Source: an uncultured Lachnospiraceae bacterium (GTDB taxonomy: Bacteria > Bacillota > Clostridia > Lachnospirales > Lachnospiraceae). Taken from it: 8,640 nucleotides of DNA. Shown here in pieces: positions 1 through 6,706 of the stretch; position 1 is the stretch's first letter; each line of letters opens with the position of its first letter. Location of the stretch: contig CAJORC010000421.1 in the NCBI GenBank assembly GCA_905236615.1, positions 1 to 8,640 on the forward strand. The letters are read 5' to 3'. The notes below the pieces were generated by a model. It did not search any database, was not told where the DNA came from, and saw only the letters and a list, made by a program, of their open reading frames with translations. A program made the position numbers and the translations under genes.

Positions 1-55
1 AAACGGACATCCGACAATATTTTGTCAGATAATGATTGGTGTAATTGTTGAGGAG
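1..55. repeat. Direct repeat copy 1 upstream of panD
   Basis: These 55 bases recur exactly, without mismatch, at 108-162, giving a period of 107 bp. The copy contains two short dyads, CGGA/TCCG (4-7 with 10-13) and GACAA/TTGTC (13-17 with 22-26), and ends in an AGGAG ribosome-binding-site core at 51-55. After that core the two copies diverge: this one runs into CCTTTTTTT, whereas copy 2 continues into the panD start. The window begins at the first repeated base, so the repeat may extend further left. An open frame (2-85, TAA at 83-85) also crosses it and could be the tail of an upstream gene, but I do not recognise the 27 residues. Confidence 0.9.
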
Positions 56-65
56 CCTTTTTTGT

Positions 66-101
66 CGCCGGATGCCAAAGCGTAAGCTTTGAGCAACGGC
101 G
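66..101. repeat. Imperfect hairpin between the two direct repeats
   Basis: The strand folds on itself in three stacked helices. CGCCG (66-70) pairs with CGGCG (97-101), TGC (73-75) with GCA (93-95), and CAAAGC (76-81) with GCTTTG (86-91). They close a GTAA loop (82-85), a GNRA-type tetraloop in RNA. Only bases 71-72, 92 and 96 are unpaired. No T-run follows, so it is not a normal terminator. It may be a dispersed palindromic (REP/MITE-like) repeat or a structured leader element. The fold is read directly; the class is inference. Confidence 0.7.
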
Positions 102-107
102 TTACAA

Positions 108-162
108 AAACGGACATCCGACAATATTTTGTCAGATAATGATTGGTGTAATTGTTGAGGAG
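108..162. repeat. Direct repeat copy 2, carrying the panD ribosome binding site
   Basis: This is an exact copy of bases 1-55. It lies directly before panD, and its terminal AGGAG together with the next G (163) makes the AGGAGG that serves the ATG at 171. The duplication therefore keeps a working ribosome binding site next to the gene and leaves a second, orphaned one at 51-55. No convincing promoter with proper spacing is seen in either copy; GATAAT (135-140) lacks a good -35 partner. That suits expression from an upstream gene such as a pan operon partner outside the window. Confidence 0.9.
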
Positions 163-170
163 GAAAAGTA

Positions 171-554
171 ATGAATCTTACAATGCTTAAGGGAAAAATC
201 CACCGTGCAGTGGTGAAACAGGCGGCACTCGACTATGTAGGAAGCATCACGGTAGATGAAGACCTGCTTGATGCAGCAGGAATACTAGAATACGAACTGG
301 TTCAGATCGTTGATGTTGAGAACGGAAACAGATTTGAGACATACACGATTGCAGGAGAGCGCGGCAGCGGAATGATCTGTCTTAACGGGGCAGCGGCAAG
401 ACAGGTTCAGGTAAACGATCATGTGATAATCATGTGCTATTGTTCGCTTGATTCAAATGAAGCAAAGGGGCATAAACCGAAGGTTGTATTTGTTGACGGC
501 GAGAATAAGATAAGTAAAGTTACGAATTATGAAAAACATGGACAACTGAGCTGA
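171..554 (+). CDS. panD: Aspartate 1-decarboxylase (pro-enzyme)
   Basis: PanD converts L-aspartate to beta-alanine and CO2, supplying the beta-alanine half of pantothenate and hence coenzyme A. It is a cytoplasmic pyruvoyl enzyme made as a pro-protein that cuts itself. The 127-residue length is normal for the family. Key residues sit at the same positions as in the E. coli enzyme: Lys9, Tyr22, the self-cleavage site Gly24-Ser25 (Ser25 becomes the pyruvoyl group), Arg54, Thr57-Tyr58 and the Asn72-Gly-Ala-Ala-Ala stretch. The ATG at 171 follows AGGAGG with 7-nt spacing and begins the usual MxxTMLxGKxHR start. panB and panC commonly precede panD in Firmicutes but would lie left of the window. 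A terminator follows at 648-688. The one oddity is the duplicated hairpin cassette in front of it. Confidence 0.97.
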   Translation: MNLTMLKGKIHRAVVKQAALDYVGSITVDEDLLDAAGILEYELVQIVDVENGNRFETYTIAGERGSGMICLNGAAARQVQVNDHVIIMCYCSLDSNEAKGHKPKVVFVDGENKISKVTNYEKHGQLS

Positions 555-582
555 TCAATTGCGTTGGCTGCAGGATTGACGG

Positions 583-646
583 GGTAAAGACGCTATACTG
601 TGAGTCCCTCTGTCCTATCAGACAGATATATTCTGTGAGTTTTACC
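583..646 (+). other. Foldable spacer between panD and its terminator
   Basis: This stretch of the panD 3' region has no gene. A 6-bp outer helix, GGTAAA (583-588) with TTTACC (641-646), can enclose an inner hairpin, CTGTC (610-614) with GACAG (621-625). CTGTGAGT occurs twice as a direct repeat (598-605 and 633-640) on either side of the inner hairpin. The outer helix ends two bases before the terminator stem. It could be a structured mRNA tail or a small RNA; no known riboswitch class is recognised. Confidence 0.35.
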
Positions 647-647
647 G

Positions 648-688
648 ATACGGAACACTTTCTTTAACGAGGGTGCTCCGTATTTTTT
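648..688 (+). terminator. Rho-independent terminator after panD
   Basis: The stem ATACGGA-A-CAC (648-658) pairs with GTG-C-TCCGTAT (673-683) with a single A-C mismatch, and a T-run (683-688) follows. It ends panD transcription and isolates it from the regulator operon that starts about 60 bases downstream. Confidence 0.85.
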
Positions 689-719
689 GTACTTTTTTTG
701 TACAGGATGCCTTTTTCTA

Positions 720-747
720 TTGCTTTAAAATAAATACATGCTATACT
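720..747 (+). promoter_or_regulatory. Promoter of the GntR-ABC operon
   Basis: A -35 box TTGCTT (720-725) and a -10 box TATACT (742-747) are separated by 16 bases, a sigma-A-like arrangement. Transcription would start near 754, about 50 bases before the regulator ATG. The -10 box overlaps the left arm of the inverted repeat at 744-778, as expected for repression by a bound regulator. Confidence 0.7.
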
Positions 748-790
748 AACTGTGTTAGTGGAAGTAATACAGTTAGTACAGATAATACAG
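744..790. promoter_or_regulatory. Probable GntR operator region
   Basis: TACTAACTGT (744-753) and ACAGTTAGTA (769-778) form a perfect 10-bp inverted repeat spaced by 15 bases. Nested in it is a second, shorter dyad, TGTGTTAGT-GGA-AGTAATACA (751-771), with 7 of 9 positions symmetric. The right side also holds three copies of A(A/G)TACAG starting at 766, 775 and 784, exactly 9 bp apart. The dyads straddle the -10 box and the predicted transcription start, immediately before a GntR gene. Autoregulation is the natural reading; which symmetry the protein uses is unknown. Confidence 0.65.
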
Positions 791-804
791 GGAAGGAGGT
801 ACTA

Positions 805-1158
805 ATGCTCATAAGGATTGATTATCAGGACAGCAGACCAATATACGAACAGATCGCTTCCGGATTTGAGAAGCTCATTCTGTCGGGAGTCATTGAAGCA
901 GGAGAGCAGATGCCATCGGTAAGGAGCCTTGCAGTGGAACTGTCAACCAACCCGAACACAGTTCAGAAAGCATACTCACAACTTGAACGTGACGGTTTTA
1001 TATATACTGTTAAAGGAAAGGGGAACTTCGTGCAGAAGAATATAGAGTTAGTGGAGAAGAAGAAGCAGGAGATAATCGTAAAGATCAGGAAGATACTGGA
1101 AGAGGCCGAAGAGATCGGACTTTCCAGAAAGGAATTACTGAAAAGCCTTGAGGAATAA
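805..1158 (+). CDS. GntR-family (YtrA-type) transcriptional regulator
   Basis: This 117-residue DNA-binding repressor has the short YtrA-type plan. Residues about 10-77 form a GntR winged helix-turn-helix: the RPIYEQIASG opening, the PSVRSLA recognition-helix region, NPNTVQKAY, LERDGFI and the wing GKGNFV at 72-76. A charged helical tail (about 80-117) takes the place of a ligand domain and would make the dimer. The start is the ATG at 805, preceded by AAGGAGGT (793-800). The same frame is open back to an ATG at 673, but that extension crosses the promoter and operator, looks unlike protein sequence and has no ribosome binding site. In B. subtilis, YtrA represses its own ABC operon, which is induced by cell-wall-active antibiotics; the gene order here (regulator, ATPase, permease) is comparable. 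The inducer here is unknown. Confidence 0.92.
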   Translation: MLIRIDYQDSRPIYEQIASGFEKLILSGVIEAGEQMPSVRSLAVELSTNPNTVQKAYSQLERDGFIYTVKGKGNFVQKNIELVEKKKQEIIVKIRKILEEAEEIGLSRKELLKSLEE

Positions 1159-1177
1159 AAGGCAGGAGGTGTGAAGA

Positions 1178-2101
1178 ATGATAGAAGTAAAGGATTTACA
1201 TAAAACTTTTGATACAGGTGGGAAAGAAGATATAGTACATGCCATAAACGGTATATCACTTAATATAGATGAGTCACAGGTGTTTGGACTGATAGGAACA
1301 AACGGTTCCGGTAAGTCGACACTTATGCGTATTGCAGCGGGAATTTACAGACCGGACAGGGGAAATGTTTATATAGACGGCAATCCGGCTTATGACAATA
1401 TAGAAGCAAAGAAAAAAATATTCTTTATTGCGGATGAGCCGTTCTTTCACAGTAACTCCACTCCGAAGCATATGCGCAATTACTATGCTGATATCTATGA
1501 AAATTTTGACGTAAAGAGATTTGATAAGCTTCTGGATGATTTTAACCTTTCACTGAACAGACGCATAAGCACTTTTTCAAAGGGTATGAAAAAGCAGCTT
1601 TCAGTAATACTCGGAGTCTGTGCAGGAACAAAATATCTCATGATGGATGAGACATTCGACGGCCTTGACCCCGTTATGAGACAGGCGGTTAAGAGCCTTT
1701 TCGCTAATGATATGGAAGAGCGCGGACTTACGCCGATAATCGCTTCGCATAACTTAAGGGAACTTGAAGATATCTGTGAGAATATCGGACTTCTGCACAG
1801 GGGAGGAGTTCTTTTGTCGCAGAACCTTGAGAATATCAAGTTCGGGATCCAGAAGATACAGTGTGTCTTTGCGAATGAAGAAGATGAAGAAAGGATCCTC
1901 GGCGGCATAAACGTTATGCTGAATGAAAAGAGGGGAAAACTTCATACGATCACGGTAAGAGGAAACAGGGAAGAAGTTATGGCACATTTTGCAGGATTTG
2001 AAATGACATTCTTTGAAATGCTGCCGCTGACATTGGAAGAGGCATTTATCAGTGAAACGGAGGTGGTCGGCTATGACATCAAGAAAATTATCGCCGGATA
2101 A
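1178..2101 (+). CDS. ABC transporter ATP-binding protein
   Basis: This 307-residue cytoplasmic ATPase would power the permease encoded next. An ABC domain fills about residues 1-215: Walker A GTNGSGKST (40-48), signature FSKGM (133-137, in place of LSGGQ), Walker B YLMMDE (153-158, catalytic Glu158), D-loop GLD (162-164) and switch His191 in ASHNL. The Q-loop reads IADEP (84-88), with Asp86 where the usual Gln stands. I believe this also occurs in GntR-linked ATPases, but I cannot check it here. Residues about 216-307 form a C-terminal extension without a clear motif. The ATG at 1178 follows GGAGG, 19 nt after the regulator stop. The 3' end overlaps the permease gene by 29 nt, suggesting translational coupling. 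The arrangement suggests an exporter; the substrate cannot be told from sequence. Confidence 0.93.
   Translation: MIEVKDLHKTFDTGGKEDIVHAINGISLNIDESQVFGLIGTNGSGKSTLMRIAAGIYRPDRGNVYIDGNPAYDNIEAKKKIFFIADEPFFHSNSTPKHMRNYYADIYENFDVKRFDKLLDDFNLSLNRRISTFSKGMKKQLSVILGVCAGTKYLMMDETFDGLDPVMRQAVKSLFANDMEERGLTPIIASHNLRELEDICENIGLLHRGGVLLSQNLENIKFGIQKIQCVFANEEDEERILGGINVMLNEKRGKLHTITVRGNREEVMAHFAGFEMTFFEMLPLTLEEAFISETEVVGYDIKKIIAG
2059..2063 (+). promoter_or_regulatory. Ribosome binding site fixing the permease start
   Basis: GGAGG lies 9 nt before the ATG at 2073 and inside the end of the ATPase gene. An in-frame GTG at 2052 lies upstream of this site and has no ribosome binding site of its own, so the ATG is preferred. 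The site makes the permease start depend on ribosomes finishing the ATPase gene. Confidence 0.7.
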
Positions 2102-4220
2102 TGTTTTAAATTTCCAGAAAAACCTTCTTAGGGAGAGATTATGGCAGCCGATACTCGCATTCGTTCTCTTTTGTATTTATTATATAGGCGGCGGATCAAC
2201 AGCTGTATTTTTCATAAGGACAACATCATGGTCAGATGACAAGAGCCTTAAAGAGGCTGCAATGATGCTCTTCGGACCTTTCCTTCCGCCAACAGCGCTT
2301 TTTGTGATGGCAGTGGTCGCTGCATTATCAGGATATATATACCTTTATAACAGGCAGAAGGTTGATTTCTATGAAGCCCAGCCGATAAAACGCGGCTTCA
2401 GGTGGTGGAATATTTATTTCTGCGGTATTTATATCGTGATCATTCCCTACATTATTTCGACTCTGATGGGTTACGCATTTATGACCGTTATCGGCAAGAC
2501 TGATATGGATGTATTTGTAATGATGGTCACAACGCTCCTGCGCTCGACGCTTCTATATTTTGCGGTATATGCGGTAACTACCTTTTCGGCAATGCTCTGC
2601 GGAAACATAATCATAGCCGTACTGGGAACGATAGTGCTTATCACCTGGTATGACAACCTGGTTCTGATCACTGACGGGATAGCAAGCAACCTTTATGTTA
2701 CTTATGCGGGATATTCATTTGATGGGAGCCTGCTTAAGGGGATATCATTAAACCCGGTAACGAATTTCGCGGTCAACAAGGTCCAGAACAATATCATAAA
2801 TATTCTTATCGTGATAGCTGCCACGGCGCTTGCTTTTCTGCTCTATAGGATAAGAAAGAATGAAATGATCGGTACGGCGATCGTTTTCAGAAAAGGAAAA
2901 CTTATAGTAAAAATTGCTGTTGCCGTATTGTGGACGCTTAATGTAGGCTGGTTCTATCTTATGGCAGTGGAAAAAAATATCACTCCCGCGACAATGCTCT
3001 TTATTTCGGCGGTGCTCATAGTTAATTCCGTTATAGCATCGGTTATCATGGAAGCAATACTCAGCTTTAATGTAAAGTCATGCTTTAAGAATTTCACAAA
3101 TACATTTGTGGTCATGGCGATATCGCTGATAGTGTTCCTTGGCATGTATCTCGATCTTTTCGGATATGACAGGTATCTTCCTTCGGTATCAAGCGTTGAA
3201 AGCTATGCGATTGTGAGAAATGCCTACTTTAATTACTATGATGAAGATGGAAGCTATATGGATCAGGAAGATTATGCCAACGAGCACATGTTCATCAGGG
3301 ATAAGGAGTCAATGGATGAACTTGCAAAAGCTGCAGTGGCAAATACTTTGGCATTAAAGAAAAGCCGTAAGAGAGTCAACGGATATGAAACGACTTTTAT
3401 ATACCGCTTGAAGAATGGCTCGACAAGGTGCAGAAAGCTCATTATACCTTATGATGTTGATGAGACGCTTATGAATAAAGTCGTGGGAAGCGAGGAGTAT
3501 AAAGACGGCTTGTTTGCCTACAGGAATGATAATGGCTTTGCTGAAAAATATCCCGATGATCAGGAATTAACATATAGTTTCAGAAATAAGGATAAAACCG
3601 TCCAGCATGATGCTGCCCGCCTTTATGAGCAGTTTAAGAAAGTTTATGATAGGGATATGAAGCAATATGATTATACTATGCTCAGAAACGAAGCCAGATT
3701 GGGCATGCTGACTTTTTCCGGAAAGAATAAGGAGGAGAGGGTTTATTATGAACATGAAATTGAATTCCCGGTATATGGCTGCTGCGAGAATACAATAGCT
3801 TTCCTTAAGGATAATGATCTCTGGATAGATGACAGCATCGAACCATATATGGTGAATTCAGTCAAAGTTTATAAAACTTACAGCGAGCCTACGGAAAACG
3901 TCTATGGAGTCGGAGTCGGAAAAGAGGACGGCGTTTTTGTAAACGGCAATGGTGATGAGGAATATACTGATGAACTGATGGAACATGGTGAGGGTGAAAA
4001 GAAATTCGATAACATGGATGATATTCTCAAAATCTGCGAAGCTTCCTACATCTGTACAAACAAAGGAGAATGGCTTGACCCCTATAGCGACAAGGCTAAG
4101 TATGGCATCTATATTGATGAGGGGTATTCGGATCAGAATGAAAGATATGAGAACCAGATAAGCTGTGTCTTTAAGGAAGGCAAAGTGCCCCAGTTTGTTA
4201 AAGATTCGATCAAAGATTAA
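2073..4220 (+). CDS. ABC transporter permease with large C-terminal soluble domain
   Basis: This 715-residue integral membrane protein is the partner of the preceding ATPase. About nine hydrophobic segments lie in the first half, near residues 26-48, 74-92, 112-140, 155-173, 176-200, 241-259, 277-299, 304-330 and 344-364. The motif YEAQPIKR (100-107), between segments 2 and 3, resembles the short S/xLPIxR motif common in permeases linked to YtrA-type regulators. After the last segment comes about 350 residues of charged, Tyr- and Asp-rich soluble sequence without recognisable catalytic motifs; it probably lies outside the membrane. Similar C-terminal parts are annotated as domains of unknown function (DUF6449, from memory and unverified). 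The start is the ATG at 2073, with the ribosome binding site inside the ATPase gene. No terminator is visible between its stop and the upp promoter. The substrate is unknown; export of, or resistance to, an envelope-active compound is a guess from family behaviour. Confidence 0.85.
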   Translation: MTSRKLSPDNVLNFQKNLLRERLWQPILAFVLFCIYYIGGGSTAVFFIRTTSWSDDKSLKEAAMMLFGPFLPPTALFVMAVVAALSGYIYLYNRQKVDFYEAQPIKRGFRWWNIYFCGIYIVIIPYIISTLMGYAFMTVIGKTDMDVFVMMVTTLLRSTLLYFAVYAVTTFSAMLCGNIIIAVLGTIVLITWYDNLVLITDGIASNLYVTYAGYSFDGSLLKGISLNPVTNFAVNKVQNNIINILIVIAATALAFLLYRIRKNEMIGTAIVFRKGKLIVKIAVAVLWTLNVGWFYLMAVEKNITPATMLFISAVLIVNSVIASVIMEAILSFNVKSCFKNFTNTFVVMAISLIVFLGMYLDLFGYDRYLPSVSSVESYAIVRNAYFNYYDEDGSYMDQEDYANEHMFIRDKESMDELAKAAVANTLALKKSRKRVNGYETTFIYRLKNGSTRCRKLIIPYDVDETLMNKVVGSEEYKDGLFAYRNDNGFAEKYPDDQELTYSFRNKDKTVQHDAARLYEQFKKVYDRDMKQYDYTMLRNEARLGMLTFSGKNKEERVYYEHEIEFPVYGCCENTIAFLKDNDLWIDDSIEPYMVNSVKVYKTYSEPTENVYGVGVGKEDGVFVNGNGDEEYTDELMEHGEGEKKFDNMDDILKICEASYICTNKGEWLDPYSDKAKYGIYIDEGYSDQNERYENQISCVFKEGKVPQFVKDSIKD

Positions 4221-4226
4221 CAATGC

Positions 4227-4255
4227 TTGACCGGCGGGTGCAATAAGATTAAAAT
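4227..4255 (+). promoter_or_regulatory. Promoter of upp
   Basis: TTGACC (4227-4232) and TAAAAT (4250-4255) are spaced by exactly 17 bases, which is near-consensus sigma-A. Transcription would start near 4262, giving a leader of about 50 bases. A second TATAAT at 4269-4274 has no good -35 partner. The promoter begins 7 bases after the permease stop, so upp probably has its own start, perhaps with read-through from the ABC operon. Confidence 0.7.
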
Positions 4256-4311
4256 GGTATTTATGATGTATAATTTCGGATGCAATACCATTGATTTGAA
4301 AGGATGGAAAA

Positions 4312-4959
4312 ATGACAGATTTTAATAGCCTTGAAAATGTTCAGGTTCTTGATCACCCGCTTATTCAGCATAAAATTACACGACTTCGTGATAAGACTAC
4401 AGGTACGGCAGAGTTCAGAAAACTCGTAAACGAAATAGCAATGCTTATGGGATATGAGGCACTCCGCGATCTTGAAACGGAAGATGTGGAAGTGGAAACG
4501 CCTATAGAAAAGACCATGTCCCCCACTCTTGCAGGAAAGAAGCAGGCGGTAGTTCCGATCCTTCGGGCAGGCCTCGGCATGACAGACGGAGTACTTGCAC
4601 TTCTTCCTACGGCCAAGGTCGGACATATCGGACTTTACCGCGATGAGGAGACACATAAGCCTCATGCATATTACTGTAAGCTTCCGGATCCCATAAGCTT
4701 AAGAACGATAATAGTAACGGATCCAATGCTTGCAACAGGCGGTTCTGCAATAGATGCGATAAACTTCATCAAGGAAAAGGGTGGAGTAAAGATTAAGTTC
4801 ATGTGTATCATCGCAGCTCCGGAAGGCCTTGAAGCGCTGCATAAGGCGCATCCCGATATACAGATCTATGTAGGTCATGTTGACAGGGAACTTAATGAAA
4901 ATGCTTATATCTGTCCTGGACTCGGTGATGCAGGTGACAGGATATTCGGAACAAAATAA
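4312..4959 (+). CDS. upp: Uracil phosphoribosyltransferase
   Basis: Upp joins uracil to PRPP to give UMP and pyrophosphate, the main bacterial route for reusing uracil; it acts in the cytoplasm. The 215-residue length is close to the roughly 208-210 usual for the family. The type I phosphoribosyltransferase fold is recognisable: LRAGLGM (84-90), the PRPP-binding loop [11 protein letters not shown] (135-145) and the uracil-binding tail [16 protein letters not shown] (199-214). HPLIQHK (15-21) near the N-terminus is also family-typical. The ATG at 4312 follows AAAGGA with ordinary spacing. The gene has its own promoter upstream and a strong terminator downstream, so it is probably a single-gene transcript. 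Nothing in the leader looks like a PyrR or attenuator element. Nothing about it is unusual. Confidence 0.97.
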   Translation: MTDFNSLENVQVLDHPLIQHKITRLRDKTTGTAEFRKLVNEIAMLMGYEALRDLETEDVEVETPIEKTMSPTLAGKKQAVVPILRAGLGMTDGVLALLPTAKVGHIGLYRDEETHKPHAYYCKLPDPISLRTIIVTDPMLATGGSAIDAINFIKEKGGVKIKFMCIIAAPEGLEALHKAHPDIQIYVGHVDRELNENAYICPGLGDAGDRIFGTK

Positions 4960-4971
4960 TTACTGAATCAG

Positions 4972-5017
4972 AAACTTCTTAGCACTTTTTAGTATATAAA
5001 GGTGCTAAGAAGTTTTT
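4972..5017 (+). terminator. Rho-independent terminator after upp
   Basis: AAACTTCTTAGCAC (4972-4985) pairs perfectly with GTGCTAAGAAGTTT (5002-5015), and a further T/A helix can extend into the loop. A T-run follows (TTTTT at 5013-5017, then TTTCTTTT after a break). It separates upp from the c-di-GMP genes. Confidence 0.9.
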
Positions 5018-5056
5018 AGTTTCTTTTGAAAAAATCTGATAAAGTCAGCCAATAAA

Positions 5057-5065
5057 TGATATAAT
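5057..5065 (+). promoter_or_regulatory. Extended -10 promoter of the c-di-GMP gene pair
   Basis: TGATATAAT is a perfect extended -10 element (TGn plus TATAAT). The -35 position holds only TGATAA (5037-5042, 17-base spacing), a weak match. Transcription would start near 5072, about 30 bases before the GTG start. No c-di-GMP riboswitch fits in this short leader. Confidence 0.6.
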
Positions 5066-5102
5066 AATAATGACGTGAAAAAATTCGGAGGGGGTCGAGA
5101 AC

Positions 5103-6692
5103 GTGGACGAAAATGCAAGCAGAATGTCTAAGACTATCTTAGATTCTATACCTGCGGGTATCTCCGTTTACCATTCTGACAGGGATATAAAACACGTCGT
5201 TCCGATCGCGGAAAACAAATATCTTGTCGAGCTTTTAAATTTGCCGGAAGAAGATCTTTATGCAAGAAGGGACGATGTCATATTTGAACTTGTACATCCG
5301 GACGAAAGGGAACTTGTAAAGGACTCATGGAGAGAACTGACCCATCATCCGGAGATTAAGGAAAATATTACTTTATACCGAGTGATAAATAAGGGCGAAT
5401 GGAAATGGTATCAGGCGGTTGTTTCTGCTGTGGAACAGCCTGATGGAAGTTATTATATATATAATGTTTATACGGATGCGAGGGAGCAGAAAAGGCAGGA
5501 ACAGGAGTACCGCGGCGCCATGCAGAATCTCCTTCAGGCAAATCCCAATGCAAGGTGTGCGTACAGACTTAACCTGACGAAAAATCTTTGCACTGATTTT
5601 CACGGTGCCTCTGAATTTGTTGAAAAGCTGATCGATGCGGAAACAGTGGATGAACTTTTAGATAAGATCAGGAAAGTTATGCTTGATGAGGATTCACTGG
5701 CATGGTTTAACGAGAATATAAGCAGGGAAAAACTCATTGAGCGTTTTGAAAAAGGCGAAAAACAGATAAGTTTATTATATAGAAGGCTTACGGAAAATGG
5801 TGTGCCCTTATGGGTGAAGACTTTTTATCATATTATCCAGAACCCCGGAAACAAGGATGTTGAGGTTATAGGATATACACTTGATGTCGATCATGATTAT
5901 AAAGAAGACAAGATACTTACACGCATAGCTGAGAAGTATTATGACAGTTTCGGGCTGATCGACGCAAGAACAGGGGATATCCAGTATTATTTCGGGCATG
6001 ATGAGCTGGACAGTTTTGACAGACTCAAGGTCATAGACAAGCTGAACAGATACGGAAGCTATACATACAGTAAAACGGTCCGTACAAGGAAGAAGCAGAT
6101 CAATTTTTCCTATCTTGATGAACTGTGTCAGCAGATCATTTTTGCACAGCTTGATATTACGGAAGAACAGCTGCGTGAAGATGAAAACAGGCTTCTAAAG
6201 AGAAAGTCTGAAAGAGATGCACTGACCGGAATCTTCAACAGGGAAGCAGGAGAGGACAGGATAAAGGAGGCCCTTGAAGAAGGAAGAAAAGGTACTTTAT
6301 TCATTTTTGATCTTGATGACTTTAAGCATGTAAATGACACTTACGGGCATCATGTTGGAGATCTGGTTCTGAGGAGATTTGCAGATTTCATTGACGGACA
6401 GTTCAGGGAATCTGACGTGGTATTCAGACTTGGCGGAGATGAGTTTTCGGTTTTTGCGGTAAATATGCTTGAAAAGCAGGAAATCAGCAAAAAAGCAGGT
6501 GATATCGTAAATCATGTGAAATATATCAGGATAGAGGATTATCCGGGTATCAGAGTTGCGATTTCTGCCGGTGCGGTTGTTAACAAGAACGGAAACCTGT
6601 CATATCAGGATATGTATAAAATGGCTGACAGACAGCTTTATATAGCCAAACAAAAAGGAAAAGACACTTACAGTATAGGATCAGACAGTTAA
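5103..6692 (+). CDS. Diguanylate cyclase, PAS-like sensor with GGDEF domain
   Basis: The 529-residue protein makes cyclic di-GMP from two GTP. Residues about 10-125 look like a PAS domain, with the late GEWKWYQAVV...YYIYNVYTDAREQ pattern of the PAS_3 type. Residues about 145-265 repeat the pattern (PLWVKTFYHII ... VIGYTLDVDHD) and are a second PAS-like unit; about 270-350 is a less clear third segment. A coiled linker (355-370) leads to the GGDEF domain (371-525): DALTGIFNR, metal-binding FDLDDF (402-407), NDTYGHHVGD (411-420) and the active site GGDEF (444-448). An RESD motif (435-438), five residues before GGDEF, is an intact inhibitory I-site, so product feedback is expected. No membrane segment or signal peptide is seen, so sensing is cytoplasmic. 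GTG at 5103 follows GGAGGGGG. The phosphodiesterase gene starts 14 nt after its stop. The signal is unknown. Confidence 0.92.
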   Translation: MDENASRMSKTILDSIPAGISVYHSDRDIKHVVPIAENKYLVELLNLPEEDLYARRDDVIFELVHPDERELVKDSWRELTHHPEIKENITLYRVINKGEWKWYQAVVSAVEQPDGSYYIYNVYTDAREQKRQEQEYRGAMQNLLQANPNARCAYRLNLTKNLCTDFHGASEFVEKLIDAETVDELLDKIRKVMLDEDSLAWFNENISREKLIERFEKGEKQISLLYRRLTENGVPLWVKTFYHIIQNPGNKDVEVIGYTLDVDHDYKEDKILTRIAEKYYDSFGLIDARTGDIQYYFGHDELDSFDRLKVIDKLNRYGSYTYSKTVRTRKKQINFSYLDELCQQIIFAQLDITEEQLREDENRLLKRKSERDALTGIFNREAGEDRIKEALEEGRKGTLFIFDLDDFKHVNDTYGHHVGDLVLRRFADFIDGQFRESDVVFRLGGDEFSVFAVNMLEKQEISKKAGDIVNHVKYIRIEDYPGIRVAISAGAVVNKNGNLSYQDMYKMADRQLYIAKQKGKDTYSIGSDS

Positions 6693-6706
6693 ATAGGGGT
6701 GATATA

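Noticed and set aside
1..85. Open frame from base 2 to TAA at 83-85 as the end of panC or another pan gene
   Set aside because: The 27 residues do not match the C-terminus I know for PanC or PanB, and the segment is repeat DNA. It cannot be settled without the sequence to the left.
576..599. TTGACG plus TATACT as a promoter for a small transcript
   Set aside because: The spacing is only 12 bases, too short for a sigma-A promoter; no alternative -35 box fits.
673..804. N-terminal extension of the GntR frame back to an ATG at 673
   Set aside because: It runs through the terminator T-run, the promoter and the operator, has no ribosome binding site, and the extra 44 residues are unlike GntR proteins. 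The ATG at 805 has a strong site.
963..1987. Several minus-strand ORFs opposite the regulator and ATPase genes
   Set aside because: They lack ribosome binding sites and family motifs and mirror strongly supported plus-strand genes.
2052..2072. GTG start for the permease at 2052
   Set aside because: The GGAGG at 2059-2063 lies inside this extension and is properly spaced for the ATG at 2073.
3731..3798. Internal AGGAGG followed by an ATG at 3748 inside the permease gene
   Set aside because: It opens only a 16-codon out-of-frame ORF. Purine-rich coding sequence explains the site.
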